A stretch of DNA of 64,000 nt, from NCBI GenBank assembly GCA_009885195.1, contig VFLG01000035.1, positions 1 to 64,000 of the forward strand, in the 5' to 3' direction. The translations under genes were made by a program, and so were the position numbers. The notes beneath the pieces were generated by a model, which saw only the letters and a program-made list of their open reading frames with translations, searched no databases and was not told the DNA's origin. Below are positions 40,362 to 50,721 of the stretch, piece by piece. The DNA comes from Gallionellaceae bacterium. GTDB lineage: Bacteria; Pseudomonadota; Gammaproteobacteria; Burkholderiales; Gallionellaceae. The first letter of the stretch is position 1. The number at the start of each line of letters is the position of its first letter.

Positions 40362-42785
40362 CTAAAGTTCAAGCGCCTCAAATTCGCGCTGATTCACATT
40401 GTCTTTCGCCCATGGATCTTTTTCGTCCTGTAACGCATACAGCAGGCGCTCGTACAGCGCCTTGCGGTTCGCCGCATCCTCCACCATCTGCTGCTTGACG
40501 TACTCCAGCCCCACCCGTTCCACATAATGCACGGTGCGATCTAGGTAGCGCGCTTGCTCGCGGTAGAGCTGCAGGAAGGCGCCGGTGTATTCCATCACTT
40601 CATCGTGCGTTTTGACCTTAACCAGAAACTGGGCAACCACAGTCTTGATGCCGCCATTGCCCCCCACATAAATTTCCCAGCCAGATTCGACGCCGATCAC
40701 GCCGACGTCCTTGATGCCGGATTCGGCACAATTGCGCGGGCAGCCGGAGACGGCAATCTTGACCTTGTGCGGCGCATACATTTTCCACAACTGCTTTTCC
40801 AGATCTATGCCCATCTGCGTGGAATCCTGCACGCCGAAGCGACACCACTCGCTGCCCACGCAGGTCTTAACGGTGCGCAGTGCTTTCGCGTAAGCATGGC
40901 CGGAAGGCATGTCCAGGTCAGCCCAGACCTTGGGCAGATCTTCTTTTTTTACGCCGAGCAAATCTATGCGCTGCCCGCCGGTGACCTTGACAGTGGGGAT
41001 ATTGTATTTGTCCGCCACATCGGCAATGCGCCGCAAATCCTTGGCCGTCGTGACACCGCCGAACATGCGCGGGATTACCGAGAACGTGCCATCCTTTTGA
41101 ATATTGGCGTGCGCCCGTTCATTGATGAAGCGCGATTGCGGATCGTCCCTGGCCAAGCGCGGGTGGGCACACAGCACATAGTAATTAAGCCCCGGGCGGC
41201 AGCTGGCGCAGCCATTCGGCGTGCTCCATGCCAGCGCCTGCATGACCTGTGGAATGCTGATCAGCTTTTGTGCGTCAATCGCCTGACGCACTTCTTCGTG
41301 GGTCAGTTCGGTGCAACCGCACATCGTCTTGGTCATATTCAGTGCCGGGGTATAAGCGCCGCCCACCGTCGAGGCCAGCAATTGCTCCACCAGCCCGGTG
41401 CAAGAGCCGCACGAAGCGGAAGCCTTGGTGTGCTTGCGCACATCTTCCAGCGTGAACAAACCCTTTTCTTTGATGGCCTTGACGATCACGCCCTTGCACA
41501 CGCCATTGCAGCCGCACACCTCCATCGTGTCCGGCATGCTCGCCGCGCTGCTCTGGCCGAGATGTCCGCTATTGCCCAGATGTGATTGGCCGAACAGCAG
41601 GTGATCGCGGATTTCGGCGACGTTCTTGCCGTCGCGTATCATCTGGAAATACCACGAGCCATCGGTGGTGTCGCCGTACATGACCGCGCCGACCAGCTTG
41701 TCATCCTGCAACACTAATTTCTTGTAAACCCCGCCTGCGGCATCGTGCAGCACAATCTCGTCGGTGTTGTCGTTGCCGGTAAAATCGCCGGCGGAAAATA
41801 AATCAATGCCGGTGACCTTGAGCTTGGTCGAGGTCACCGAACCCTGATAGCGCGCAATGCCCATGCGCGCCAGATGATTGGCGCAAACCTTGGCCATATC
41901 GAACAGCGGTGCCACCAGCCCATAAGCCGTACCGCGATGCGACACGCATTCACCCACCGCATAAATGCTGGGATCGTAAGTCTGCATGGTGTCGTTGACG
42001 ACGATACCGCGATTGCAGTAAATGCCAGCCGACTCGGCCAGTGCCGTGTTGGGGCGTATGCCGACCGCCATCACCAACAGATCGGCGGGGATCTCGCTGC
42101 CATCTTTAAAGCGCACTGCCGTAACACGTCCATCCGGCCCGCCCACCAATTCCTGCGTTTGTTTTTCCAGCAGGAATTTCAGCCCCTTCGCTTCCAAAGA
42201 GCTTTGCAGCATTCTGGATGAACTTTGATCCAGCTGCCGCTCCATCAGCCACGGCAGGATGTGCACCACCGTCACATCCATGCCCCTGAGCGCCAGCCCA
42301 TTGGCGGCTTCCAGGCCGAGCAGGCCGCCGCCGATAACCACCGCGTGCTTATATTTTTCCGCTGCGGCGATCATGGCATTGGTGTCCTGAATATCGCGGT
42401 AGCTGATCACGCCTTGCAGATCCTTGCCCGGCACCGGCAGGATAAAAGGGTTGGAACCGGTAGCCAGCAACAGCCGGTCATATTCCGCTTCCGTGCCATC
42501 TTCGGCATACACAATTTTTTTTAAGCGGTCGATACGCACCACTTTTTTGTTAAGGTGCAAGGTAATGTTGTTCTGCTGATACCAATCCAGATCGTTCAGG
42601 ATAATGTCCTGTATGCCCTGCTCCCCCGCCAGCACCGGCGACAGCATGATGCGGTTATAGTTGGGATAAGGCTCGGCGCCAAACACGGTGATGTCGTACA
42701 TATCCGGCATCAGTTTCAGCAACTCCTCCAGCGTGCGTACCCCCGCCATCCCGTTGCCGACCATAACCAATTTCATTTTTTTCAT
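40362..42785 (-). CDS. nirB: Nitrite reductase large subunit NirB
   Basis: MKKMKLVMVGNGMAGVRTLEEL; CGCNGVCKGVIVKAI; CVGSEWCRFGVQDSTQMG; SGCPRNCAESGIKDVGV. Confidence 0.96.
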   Translation of the reverse strand: MKKMKLVMVGNGMAGVRTLEELLKLMPDMYDITVFGAEPYPNYNRIMLSPVLAGEQGIQDIILNDLDWYQQNNITLHLNKKVVRIDRLKKIVYAEDGTEAEYDRLLLATGSNPFILPVPGKDLQGVISYRDIQDTNAMIAAAEKYKHAVVIGGGLLGLEAANGLALRGMDVTVVHILPWLMERQLDQSSSRMLQSSLEAKGLKFLLEKQTQELVGGPDGRVTAVRFKDGSEIPADLLVMAVGIRPNTALAESAGIYCNRGIVVNDTMQTYDPSIYAVGECVSHRGTAYGLVAPLFDMAKVCANHLARMGIARYQGSVTSTKLKVTGIDLFSAGDFTGNDNTDEIVLHDAAGGVYKKLVLQDDKLVGAVMYGDTTDGSWYFQMIRDGKNVAEIRDHLLFGQSHLGNSGHLGQSSAASMPDTMEVCGCNGVCKGVIVKAIKEKGLFTLEDVRKHTKASASCGSCTGLVEQLLASTVGGAYTPALNMTKTMCGCTELTHEEVRQAIDAQKLISIPQVMQALAWSTPNGCASCRPGLNYYVLCAHPRLARDDPQSRFINERAHANIQKDGTFSVIPRMFGGVTTAKDLRRIADVADKYNIPTVKVTGGQRIDLLGVKKEDLPKVWADLDMPSGHAYAKALRTVKTCVGSEWCRFGVQDSTQMGIDLEKQLWKMYAPHKVKIAVSGCPRNCAESGIKDVGVIGVESGWEIYVGGNGGIKTVVAQFLVKVKTHDEVMEYTGAFLQLYREQARYLDRTVHYVERVGLEYVKQQMVEDAANRKALYERLLYALQDEKDPWAKDNVNQREFEALEL

Positions 42786-42802
42786 AACACCGCTCCTATT
42801 TA

Positions 42803-45607
42803 TTAAGCTGCTATCTTTTGACTCGCCAGCCGCTTCAATTCCGGCAGACATGAGCCGCATTCCGTTCCGCATTTCAGCTTGCCCTGAATGGCGGGCAAAT
42901 CGAACCCCTGTTTCAACTCGGCCTGAATTTCCTGCTCCGACACATCCAGACAATTGCACACAATACGACCGCGCTGCGGCTGCCCGGCAGGCGGCGCACT
43001 CAATGGTGCCAGCAGCCACGGGCGCAGAGTTTGTGCGTCGGCGTCCTGCGCGATGATTTCCTTCAACCAGTCGCGCGCCGCCGTTTCTCCGGTCAGGCGC
43101 ACGCCGTTCAGTTTTCCGTCTTCCATCAGCGCGCGCTTGGAAATGCCGCGTTTGGCATCGCGATAATTTATCAGTTGTGTTTCATCATCCAGACCGAGTA
43201 TGGCATCCACCTGTGCCAGCAATTCGTCTGCGACCGGCGATGAATGCGCTGCGCGCAGCACCACCAGCTCTTGATCGCGCCCATACAAACCCAGCGCGGC
43301 ATAATCAAACTGTTTCAGCAGCGGCTGCAAGCGTGACATCCGGTGCAGCACATCGCCTTTGCGCATGGCCACCATCTGCCACGGCAAATTGAGTTTCTCC
43401 ACCTGCACCGCCGCATGTTTCAGCTCCGGCTGTTTCGATTGCGGATCGAAGGCATTGATGGTCAGCGCGTTCACCCCCAGCCCATTCATGAACTGGCTGC
43501 CCCAGTGCATGGCCATGAACACCTGTCCGGCGCGCATTTCAGGCGATGCGGCAACACGCACATTGAGCTGGCCGCGACGGCTGGCAAGCCGGACGATATC
43601 GCTATCCACCAAACCGCGCCGCGTCATATCATCGGCATGCATGGACAGCAGCGGTTCCTCGTCATGGCTGAACAAGCGGCCCACCGTTCCAGTGCGACTC
43701 ATGCCATGCCACTGGTCGCGCAGCCGCCCGTTATTTAAATGCAAGGGGTAGCGCGCATTGGTATCTTCTGCCACCGGCACATATTTGGCGCTGACGAAAC
43801 GCGCCCTGCCACTGGCTGTAGGGAATATGCCATCTTCATACAAGCGCTTTTTTCCCTGCGCAGCGCCTTGCGGCATAGGCCATTGCTGCGGGCCACTGTG
43901 TTCCAGCAACGCATAACTCAAGCCACTAATATCGAGATCGCGGCCAGCAGTCGTGGCGCGATGCTCGTTGAAAATAGCTTCGGGGTTGGCGTAGTCGAAT
44001 GAAATTCCGGCAGACTGGCGGTCTGGAAAAATATCCCCTCCCCCTTGCAGGGGGAGGGTTAGGGTGGGGGTAGAAACATTCGAGCCCTCCACTTCTACCC
44101 CCATCCCACCCTTCCCCCTGCGAGGGGGAAGGAGCAGGCGCTGAGCCAGCCGTTGGGCAAAGTCCACGACGATCTGCGAGTCATGGCGCGCCTCTCCCGC
44201 TGGCGCAACGGCCTGGCGTACCCGCGAAATGCAGCGTTCTGAATTGGTGACCGTCCCTTCCTTCTCGCCCCAGGTGCTGGCCGGTAGCAGTACATCGGCG
44301 TAGGCCACGGTATCGGTGGAGCGGAAGGCATCTTGCACCACCACGAATTCAGCCTTTTGCAGCGCTTCATTGACCAGATTAAGATCGGGCATGGACTGCG
44401 CGGGATTGGTGCAGGCGATCCAGATAGCCTTGATCTCGCCGCTACGCACCGCCTCGAACATTTCCACGGCGGTCTTGCCCGGCTGTGCCGGAACATCGGC
44501 TATCCCCCACAATGCGGCGACCTCCGCGCGATGTGCCGGATTCGCCAGATCGCGATGGCCGGACAACAAATTCGCCATGCCACCCACTTCGCGCCCGCCC
44601 ATCGCGTTCGGCTGGCCGGTGAGCGACAGCGGCGCCGCACCGGGCTTGCCGATCTGCGCCGTGGCCAGATGCAAATTGATCAGCGCGGCATTTTTGTGCG
44701 TGCCCTGTATTGATTGATTCAAACCCTGGCAATACAGCGACAGCGTCGGCCCGCGCGCAAACCATTGTGCGGCAAGTACGATGTCGTCCGCCGCAATGCC
44801 ACACACGGTCGCCGCATGTTGTGGGGTAAATTCGCGCACGGTTGCCTTGAGTTGTTCAAAGCCTTCGGTATGCGCCGCGATGTAATCCAGATCGCACCAG
44901 CCTTCCCACAGCATTACATGCAGCATGGCGTTGAACAGCACCACATCGGTGCCGGGCAAAATCGCCAGATGCAAATCCGCCACGCTGGCGGTATCGGTGC
45001 GGCGCGGATCAACCACGATCAGCTTCAAATCCGGGTTCTTTTTGCGCGCATCTTCAATACGCCGGAACACGATCGGATGCGCATAAGCCGTGTTGGAACC
45101 CGCTATGAAAATACAGTGCGCGTGATCGATGTCTTCATAGCAGCCGGGCGGCGCATCCATGCCCAGCGTGGCCTTGTATCCGGCCACCGCCGAAGACATG
45201 CACAGGCGCGAGTTGGTATCCACATTGTTGGTGCCGATCAGCCCCTTGGCCAGCTTGTTGAAGACGTAGTAATCCTCGGTCAGCAACTGCCCCGAAATAT
45301 AAAAGCCCACCGCATCCGGTCCATGCTGCTGGATGATGGCGGAAAATTTGTCGGCTACCGTATCGAGCGCCTCATCCCAGCTTGCTCGCTGGCGCGCGGC
45401 GTTGCGTTGCGTGCGCATTTCCGGATAGAGTGCGCGCAGTTCATCGCGCGCGGTCAGATGCAGCGTCGAACCCTTGGTGCACAAGCGCCCAAAGTTGGCC
45501 GGATGATCCGGGTCGCCCCGCACACCCGTGATCTTGCCCGCGTCCGTGGCAATGATGACACCACACCCCACGCCGCAATAACAACAGGTCGATTTAATTT
45601 CTTGCAT
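42803..45607 (-). CDS. nasA: Assimilatory nitrate reductase with C-terminal BFD-like [2Fe-2S] domain
   Basis: STCCYCGVGCGVIIATDAG; SNTAYAHPIVFRRIEDA; C-term GRIVCNCLDVSEQEIQ...CGTECGSCLPELKRL. Confidence 0.95.
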   Translation of the reverse strand: MQEIKSTCCYCGVGCGVIIATDAGKITGVRGDPDHPANFGRLCTKGSTLHLTARDELRALYPEMRTQRNAARQRASWDEALDTVADKFSAIIQQHGPDAVGFYISGQLLTEDYYVFNKLAKGLIGTNNVDTNSRLCMSSAVAGYKATLGMDAPPGCYEDIDHAHCIFIAGSNTAYAHPIVFRRIEDARKKNPDLKLIVVDPRRTDTASVADLHLAILPGTDVVLFNAMLHVMLWEGWCDLDYIAAHTEGFEQLKATVREFTPQHAATVCGIAADDIVLAAQWFARGPTLSLYCQGLNQSIQGTHKNAALINLHLATAQIGKPGAAPLSLTGQPNAMGGREVGGMANLLSGHRDLANPAHRAEVAALWGIADVPAQPGKTAVEMFEAVRSGEIKAIWIACTNPAQSMPDLNLVNEALQKAEFVVVQDAFRSTDTVAYADVLLPASTWGEKEGTVTNSERCISRVRQAVAPAGEARHDSQIVVDFAQRLAQRLLLPPRRGKGGMGVEVEGSNVSTPTLTLPLQGGGDIFPDRQSAGISFDYANPEAIFNEHRATTAGRDLDISGLSYALLEHSGPQQWPMPQGAAQGKKRLYEDGIFPTASGRARFVSAKYVPVAEDTNARYPLHLNNGRLRDQWHGMSRTGTVGRLFSHDEEPLLSMHADDMTRRGLVDSDIVRLASRRGQLNVRVAASPEMRAGQVFMAMHWGSQFMNGLGVNALTINAFDPQSKQPELKHAAVQVEKLNLPWQMVAMRKGDVLHRMSRLQPLLKQFDYAALGLYGRDQELVVLRAAHSSPVADELLAQVDAILGLDDETQLINYRDAKRGISKRALMEDGKLNGVRLTGETAARDWLKEIIAQDADAQTLRPWLLAPLSAPPAGQPQRGRIVCNCLDVSEQEIQAELKQGFDLPAIQGKLKCGTECGSCLPELKRLASQKIAA
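44036..44135. repeat. Palindromic repeat pair inside nasA
   Basis: CCTCCCCCTTGCAGGGGGAGGGTTAGGGTGGGGG ... CTACCCCCATCCCACCCTTCCCCCTGCGAGGGGGAAGG; same type as 12253-12335. Confidence 0.85.
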
Positions 45608-46327
45608 GATTCTTGTAAGGTCTCCTGATCATTAATTAGCAATACCTGTGCCACCAATCGATGTCAGATGAATCAATCAGTTATGCAAAATAAGTTATCA
45701 CGGAAAAATAATCGCCAGATATGAGTGCGCCAGCACCACAACGGCGCATGTAATTGGTGCATAGATCGGGGGGTGGTGCATCGCTCCGGGACTTATCGGG
45801 GCTGTGATGAAGCGATACTGGGAAACAGGTTCAATCAGCTAGCTGACAGTTTAGCTGGAGTAGCTCAGTCAAGAACTCAAAATGGTAATGGTATCTCCAT
45901 AGTTGTTAAACAGAAATGCTGATTAAGGCGGGTATTGTGACCAAGTGAGACGGTAAGATTCCCAGAGAATAATTATTGGCCGAGAATCAATGTACATGGC
46001 GCACAAATCGTCTCGAGCGCCATGTAGTTCCACAAACTATTGTTTTTATTTTGGTGCAACCCTGCAACGACGAGAGTGTGACCTCAGCAATCCGCTATAA
46101 TGGCAGTAATCGCTCTGCACCTGCACAAAAATCCCTGACTATCAGCATTCAATGTCCCGTGCCACAAATGGTGGCCGAGGACATGGAAGACTTATTCAGA
46201 GGCTTAACTACCGTGTAGAAATAAATCGGCTTTCAAAGGCGCATTATCGCCTCGACGGAAACCCAGCCTTGCAATTTGTGCAAGGTGAGTGAATATCACT
46301 CCCTAACGATAATAATTAAGGATAGCC

Positions 46328-46939
46328 ATGAACGACAGGATACGACAGATTCTTAACCAGATAAGCACCCTCGAGGCTGAATTGAACGCAGCCGTCGAAG
46401 CGCAGGAAAGCCATGTACGCTACCAGATAGAAGGCAAACGCGTGGTGTTCGAGCACGCCATCAAGGAGTCGCACCGCAAGCTCAAACCCAAGATGAGCTT
46501 TTTAATATGGTTTTTTACCGTACACCCGAAAAATTTTCTCACCATGCCGATCATCTACGGCATGCTCGTTCCGTTGGCCTTGCTTGATCTGTGCCTCAGC
46601 CTCTATCAGCTGAGCTGCTTCCCCATATACGGCATTACCAGAGTCAATCGTGCCAACTACATCCTGATCGACCGTCAATACCTGGCCTACCTGAACATCA
46701 TCGAAAAACTGGACTGCATGTACTGCGGGTATGCGGTCGGGATGATAGCCTATGCAAGCGAGATCCTTGCTCGCACCGAGCAATATTTCTGCCCGATCAA
46801 ACACGCGCATAAAATGCTCGGGGCGCATGCGCGTTATGCTCATTTTCTGGGCTACGGTGAAGCAGAAAACTTCCATGACAAACTCGAAGAGTTCCGTAGT
46901 GAACTCGCCAAACAGGCAACAAACGATACAAGCAAATAG
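46328..46939 (+). CDS. Conserved hypothetical membrane-associated protein
   Basis: 203 aa, hydrophobic middle, Cys-containing LDCMYCGYAVGMI; directly upstream of the RNR gene. Confidence 0.7.
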   Translation: MNDRIRQILNQISTLEAELNAAVEAQESHVRYQIEGKRVVFEHAIKESHRKLKPKMSFLIWFFTVHPKNFLTMPIIYGMLVPLALLDLCLSLYQLSCFPIYGITRVNRANYILIDRQYLAYLNIIEKLDCMYCGYAVGMIAYASEILARTEQYFCPIKHAHKMLGAHARYAHFLGYGEAENFHDKLEEFRSELAKQATNDTSK

Positions 46940-46959
46940 CGATAAAGGAACAACTGTAA

Positions 46960-49794
46960 ATGACGCAAGAAATCAGCACCGAAGTATTGTTGGAGAAGTA
47001 CGCCGAACCCGGCGAAACATCCGTTGAAGATGTGCGCCGCCGTGTGGCGCGCGGTTTGGCCCAGGCCGAAAAACCGGAACAGCGCGCGCAATGGGAAGAA
47101 GATTTTTTTCAGGCGCAGCAAAACGGTTTTATTCCTGCCGGGCGCATCAACTCGGCGGCTGGATTAAAGAATCAGGCGACGCTGATCAACTGTTTCGTGC
47201 AACCGGTGGGAGACTCGATCTCCGGCACCGTCGAAGGCAAACCTGGAATATATGATGCCTTGCAACAAGCCGCCGAAACCATGCGGCGCGGCGGCGGAGT
47301 CGGTTATGATTTTTCATCAATCCGTCCCGAAGGCGCTCAGGTAAAAGGTACCAACTCACGCGCCAGCGGGCCGATCTCCTACATGCGCGTATTCGACCGC
47401 TCCTGCGAGACCGTGGAATCAGCCGGCGCGCGGCGCGGTGCACAGATGGGGGTGCTGCGCTGCGATCATCCCGACATCGAAAAATTCATCCACGCCAAGG
47501 ACCAGGGCGATCTGCGCAACTTCAACATTTCTGTCGGTGTGACCGATGCGCTGATGCAGGCGGTGGAAAACGATCAGGAGTTCGAGCTGGTGCATGCCGC
47601 CGAGCCTTCCGCCGCGCTCAAGGAACAAGGCGCGAGCCAACGCGCTGACGGCAAGTGGATATACCGCAAAGTGCGGGCGACTGATTTGTGGAAGCAGATC
47701 ATCGAGAGCACCTACGATCACGCCGAGCCGGGGGTGCTATTCATTGACCTGATGAACCGCGACAACAACCTGTCTTATTGCGAGGTAATTGAAGCCAGCA
47801 ATCCATGCGCAGAGCAGCCACTTCCACCCTATGGTTGCTGCTGCCTCGGCTCGATCGACCTGACCCGCATGGTGGACCAACCATTCACAACACACGCGGC
47901 TTTCAACTTCGATCAATTCAAACAACTGGTGCATGTCGCCGTGCGCATGCTGGACAACGTGCTCGATGTCACCGCCTGGCCGCTGCCCGAACAACAACTG
48001 GAAGCGCAAAACAAAAGGCGTATCGGACTGGGCTATACCGGACTGGGCGACGCGCTGGTGATGCTGGGCCTGCGCTACGACACCGACGAGGCGCGCGCGT
48101 TTGCCGCCGACATCACACGCCTCATGCGCGATGAGGCTTATCTCGCCTCGGTGGATCTGGCCATCGAGCGCGGCACGTTCCCGCTGCTGGATGCCGCGCA
48201 ATATCTGGCCGAGCCGCGCTTCGCCTCACGCCTGCCCAAAGCCATCAAGGACAAGATACGCAAACACGGGCTGCGCAACAGCCACCTGTTATCAATCGCA
48301 CCCACCGGAACCATCTCGCTGGCGTTTGCCGACAATGCCTCCAACGGCATCGAGCCGCCATTCTCGTGGTTCTACACGCGCAAGAAACGCATGGCGGATG
48401 GCGGCACCAAGGATTACCAGGTGGAAGATCATGCATGGCGTTTGTACAAAAAGATGGGCGGCGATATGAACAAGCTGCCGACAGCATTCGTCACCGCGCT
48501 GGAAATTTCCGCCCTCGATCACATGAAAATGGTGGCCGCCGTCGCGCCGTTCATCGACACCTCGATCAGCAAGACCGTCAACGTGCCCGCCGATTATCCG
48601 TATGAGGACTTCAAGCACCTCTATACCGAAGCGTGGAAGGCCGGATTGAAAGGGCTGGCGACCTACCGTCCCAACAACGTGCTGGGCTCGGTATTGTCGG
48701 TCACTCCGGCAGTTAATCCGGCAACAAATGAAGAGCAGGTACAAGATTTTATTTTCGATCAGGATCGGCGCATCGTGCTGGAAGCCGCCCCCACACCGGC
48801 TCTCGCCTCACTGCGCTGGCCGGGTCGACCGAAATTGCCGAACGGCAGCGCAGGCTGGGTCTCCCAAGTAGTGAAGCATCCGCTCGGTAGTTTTGTGACA
48901 TTTGTTTCCCACACTTCAAATGGCCGCAATCATCCATTCGAAGTTTGGGTAAATGGTTCGGAACAACCGCGCGGACTCGGTGCGCTGGCGAAAACACTGT
49001 CGATGGATATGCGCACGCAAGATCCGGTGTGGCTACGCATGAAGCTGGAAATGCTGATGAAGACCGCAGGTGACGACGCCTTCGACATGCCCATGCCGCC
49101 TGACGGTGAAATTAAACGCATGCCGAGTCTAGTGGCCGCGTTCGCTCATCTGCTGAAATACCGCATCGAAGAATTGGGCGCACTGGAAGCAAGTGCGGAC
49201 GCAACCACCCCAATGATGGACGCGCTGTTCGCCAAAAAAGAACCGAAGACCGGCACCGATGGCACGATGAGTTGGACGGTTGATATTTCCAACGCAGGTA
49301 GCGGCGACGACTTCGTGCTGGGCTTGAAAGAACTGGTGCTGCCGGACGGCCAACGCCGCCCCTACTCGATGTGGCTGGCAGGCGTTTATCCACGCGCCCT
49401 CGACGGACTGTGCAAAGTGTTAAGCCTGGATATGCGCGTCATCGATCCGGCCTGGATCGGCATGAAGCTGCGCAAGCTGCTCAACTTCGGCGAACCGCTG
49501 GGCGATTTCATGGCGCGCGTGCCGGGCGGCATCAAGATGGAAAGCTACCCCTCGACGGTTTCCTATGTCGCCAGATTGATCCTGCACCGCTACGCCATGC
49601 TCGGCATTCTCGACGAGCACGGCTATCCGGTACAACAAATGGGCGTGCTGGAGATTCCAAAAAATAAAAGCAAAGCCGCCGGATACAAAACGATACCCGG
49701 CAAGGTATGCAAGGAATGCGGCAATGCCACGCTGATCAAGAAAGACGGCTGCGAGTTTTGCACCAGTTGCGGGGCGATTGGCGCGTGCGGATAA
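46960..49794 (+). CDS. nrdJ: Adenosylcobalamin-dependent (class II) ribonucleoside-diphosphate reductase with C-terminal TSCPD-type extension
   Basis: [59 protein letters not shown]-term [28 protein letters not shown]. Confidence 0.93.
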   Translation: MTQEISTEVLLEKYAEPGETSVEDVRRRVARGLAQAEKPEQRAQWEEDFFQAQQNGFIPAGRINSAAGLKNQATLINCFVQPVGDSISGTVEGKPGIYDALQQAAETMRRGGGVGYDFSSIRPEGAQVKGTNSRASGPISYMRVFDRSCETVESAGARRGAQMGVLRCDHPDIEKFIHAKDQGDLRNFNISVGVTDALMQAVENDQEFELVHAAEPSAALKEQGASQRADGKWIYRKVRATDLWKQIIESTYDHAEPGVLFIDLMNRDNNLSYCEVIEASNPCAEQPLPPYGCCCLGSIDLTRMVDQPFTTHAAFNFDQFKQLVHVAVRMLDNVLDVTAWPLPEQQLEAQNKRRIGLGYTGLGDALVMLGLRYDTDEARAFAADITRLMRDEAYLASVDLAIERGTFPLLDAAQYLAEPRFASRLPKAIKDKIRKHGLRNSHLLSIAPTGTISLAFADNASNGIEPPFSWFYTRKKRMADGGTKDYQVEDHAWRLYKKMGGDMNKLPTAFVTALEISALDHMKMVAAVAPFIDTSISKTVNVPADYPYEDFKHLYTEAWKAGLKGLATYRPNNVLGSVLSVTPAVNPATNEEQVQDFIFDQDRRIVLEAAPTPALASLRWPGRPKLPNGSAGWVSQVVKHPLGSFVTFVSHTSNGRNHPFEVWVNGSEQPRGLGALAKTLSMDMRTQDPVWLRMKLEMLMKTAGDDAFDMPMPPDGEIKRMPSLVAAFAHLLKYRIEELGALEASADATTPMMDALFAKKEPKTGTDGTMSWTVDISNAGSGDDFVLGLKELVLPDGQRRPYSMWLAGVYPRALDGLCKVLSLDMRVIDPAWIGMKLRKLLNFGEPLGDFMARVPGGIKMESYPSTVSYVARLILHRYAMLGILDEHGYPVQQMGVLEIPKNKSKAAGYKTIPGKVCKECGNATLIKKDGCEFCTSCGAIGACG

Positions 49795-50106
49795 TGATGC
49801 AAAGTTAATGCTGGAATTCTGTTGTTGCGGGCACAATTTTTCAACGACCGCTTGCAGGAAGGTAATCAGGAAGATTGACGGGCAACGGTGTGCCAAAACC
49901 TGCCGCTCGCATTTTTTCCACAAAGGAGACATTCGCTCCCGTCCGTACTATTATGCATATGTGGAACAATAAAAACGGGGGGCTTCAATGAATCCATTGC
50001 TTATCGAAAAATATGCATTCCTCACTATTTTTAATAGTACAGACCGGTGGGTCTGGTGAATAACTGTTAGGGTTTAAAAACTCACCGCAGCTTTACGGCT
50101 TCGCCC

Positions 50107-50367
50107 ATGAAAAGAGAAACAAAGAAAAACATAGCTCCAATCCAATGCATTGTTGATGCCGCATTGAAACGGCAGTTATATTTAATTGCGGCATTTGCTG
50201 AAAGTTCACCAACTTTCCTCGTCGCTGTTCTAATCACTGTTTCAGTATTTAATCTTCCATTAGCTCATCAAGAGCTGATGTTTTGGTTGCGATCCATATT
50301 GTCTATTCTTACTTTTACATTGTGGGCTATCATGTTTTACCAATCATATAAAAATGTTAAACCCTAA
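50107..50367 (+). CDS. Small hypothetical membrane protein
   Basis: 86 aa with two hydrophobic segments; AT-rich. Confidence 0.4.
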   Translation: MKRETKKNIAPIQCIVDAALKRQLYLIAAFAESSPTFLVAVLITVSVFNLPLAHQELMFWLRSILSILTFTLWAIMFYQSYKNVKP

Positions 50368-50466
50368 CCCTACTCAAGCGGGCGCAAAAGGGCGCAGCCC
50401 ATTACTTTTACGTTAAGGGGCATTAATGCCGCCGCACACTTCATTGTCTGCACCGTTTCTAAGAAT

Positions 50467-50519
50467 AAAAGGGACGCTACCCTTTGTTAGCGCTTCTTTT
50501 AAAGGGTAGCGTCCCCTTT
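50467..50519. repeat. Strong inverted repeat (hairpin element)
   Basis: AAAAGGGACGCTACCCTTT-gttagcgcttctttt-AAAGGGTAGCGTCCCCTTT. Confidence 0.85.
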
Positions 50520-50721
50520 AATAATAATATGAATAGATCAGGGCGCGATGAATCGCGCCCCTACGATATTGCATTATTGATCGGGAAATGGAATAAGGCA
50601 GGGAGCAGAACATCCAAACTCCGGGTTAGCCAAGTCTGCGAAGCGATTAGCGCGTGCGGTTAGTGTAGGCTACAGCTCCATCCGGGCACGGCATTCTCGC
50701 GTCAAGATTGATCGTGCCACA

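Noticed and set aside
40554-41585. 343-aa plus-strand ORF
   Set aside because: Antisense to nirB.
44714-45628. 304-aa plus-strand ORF
   Set aside because: Antisense to nasA.
46220-46330. Cobalamin riboswitch upstream of the class II RNR operon
   Set aside because: Could not identify a convincing B12-box or conserved core by eye; needs an Rfam search.
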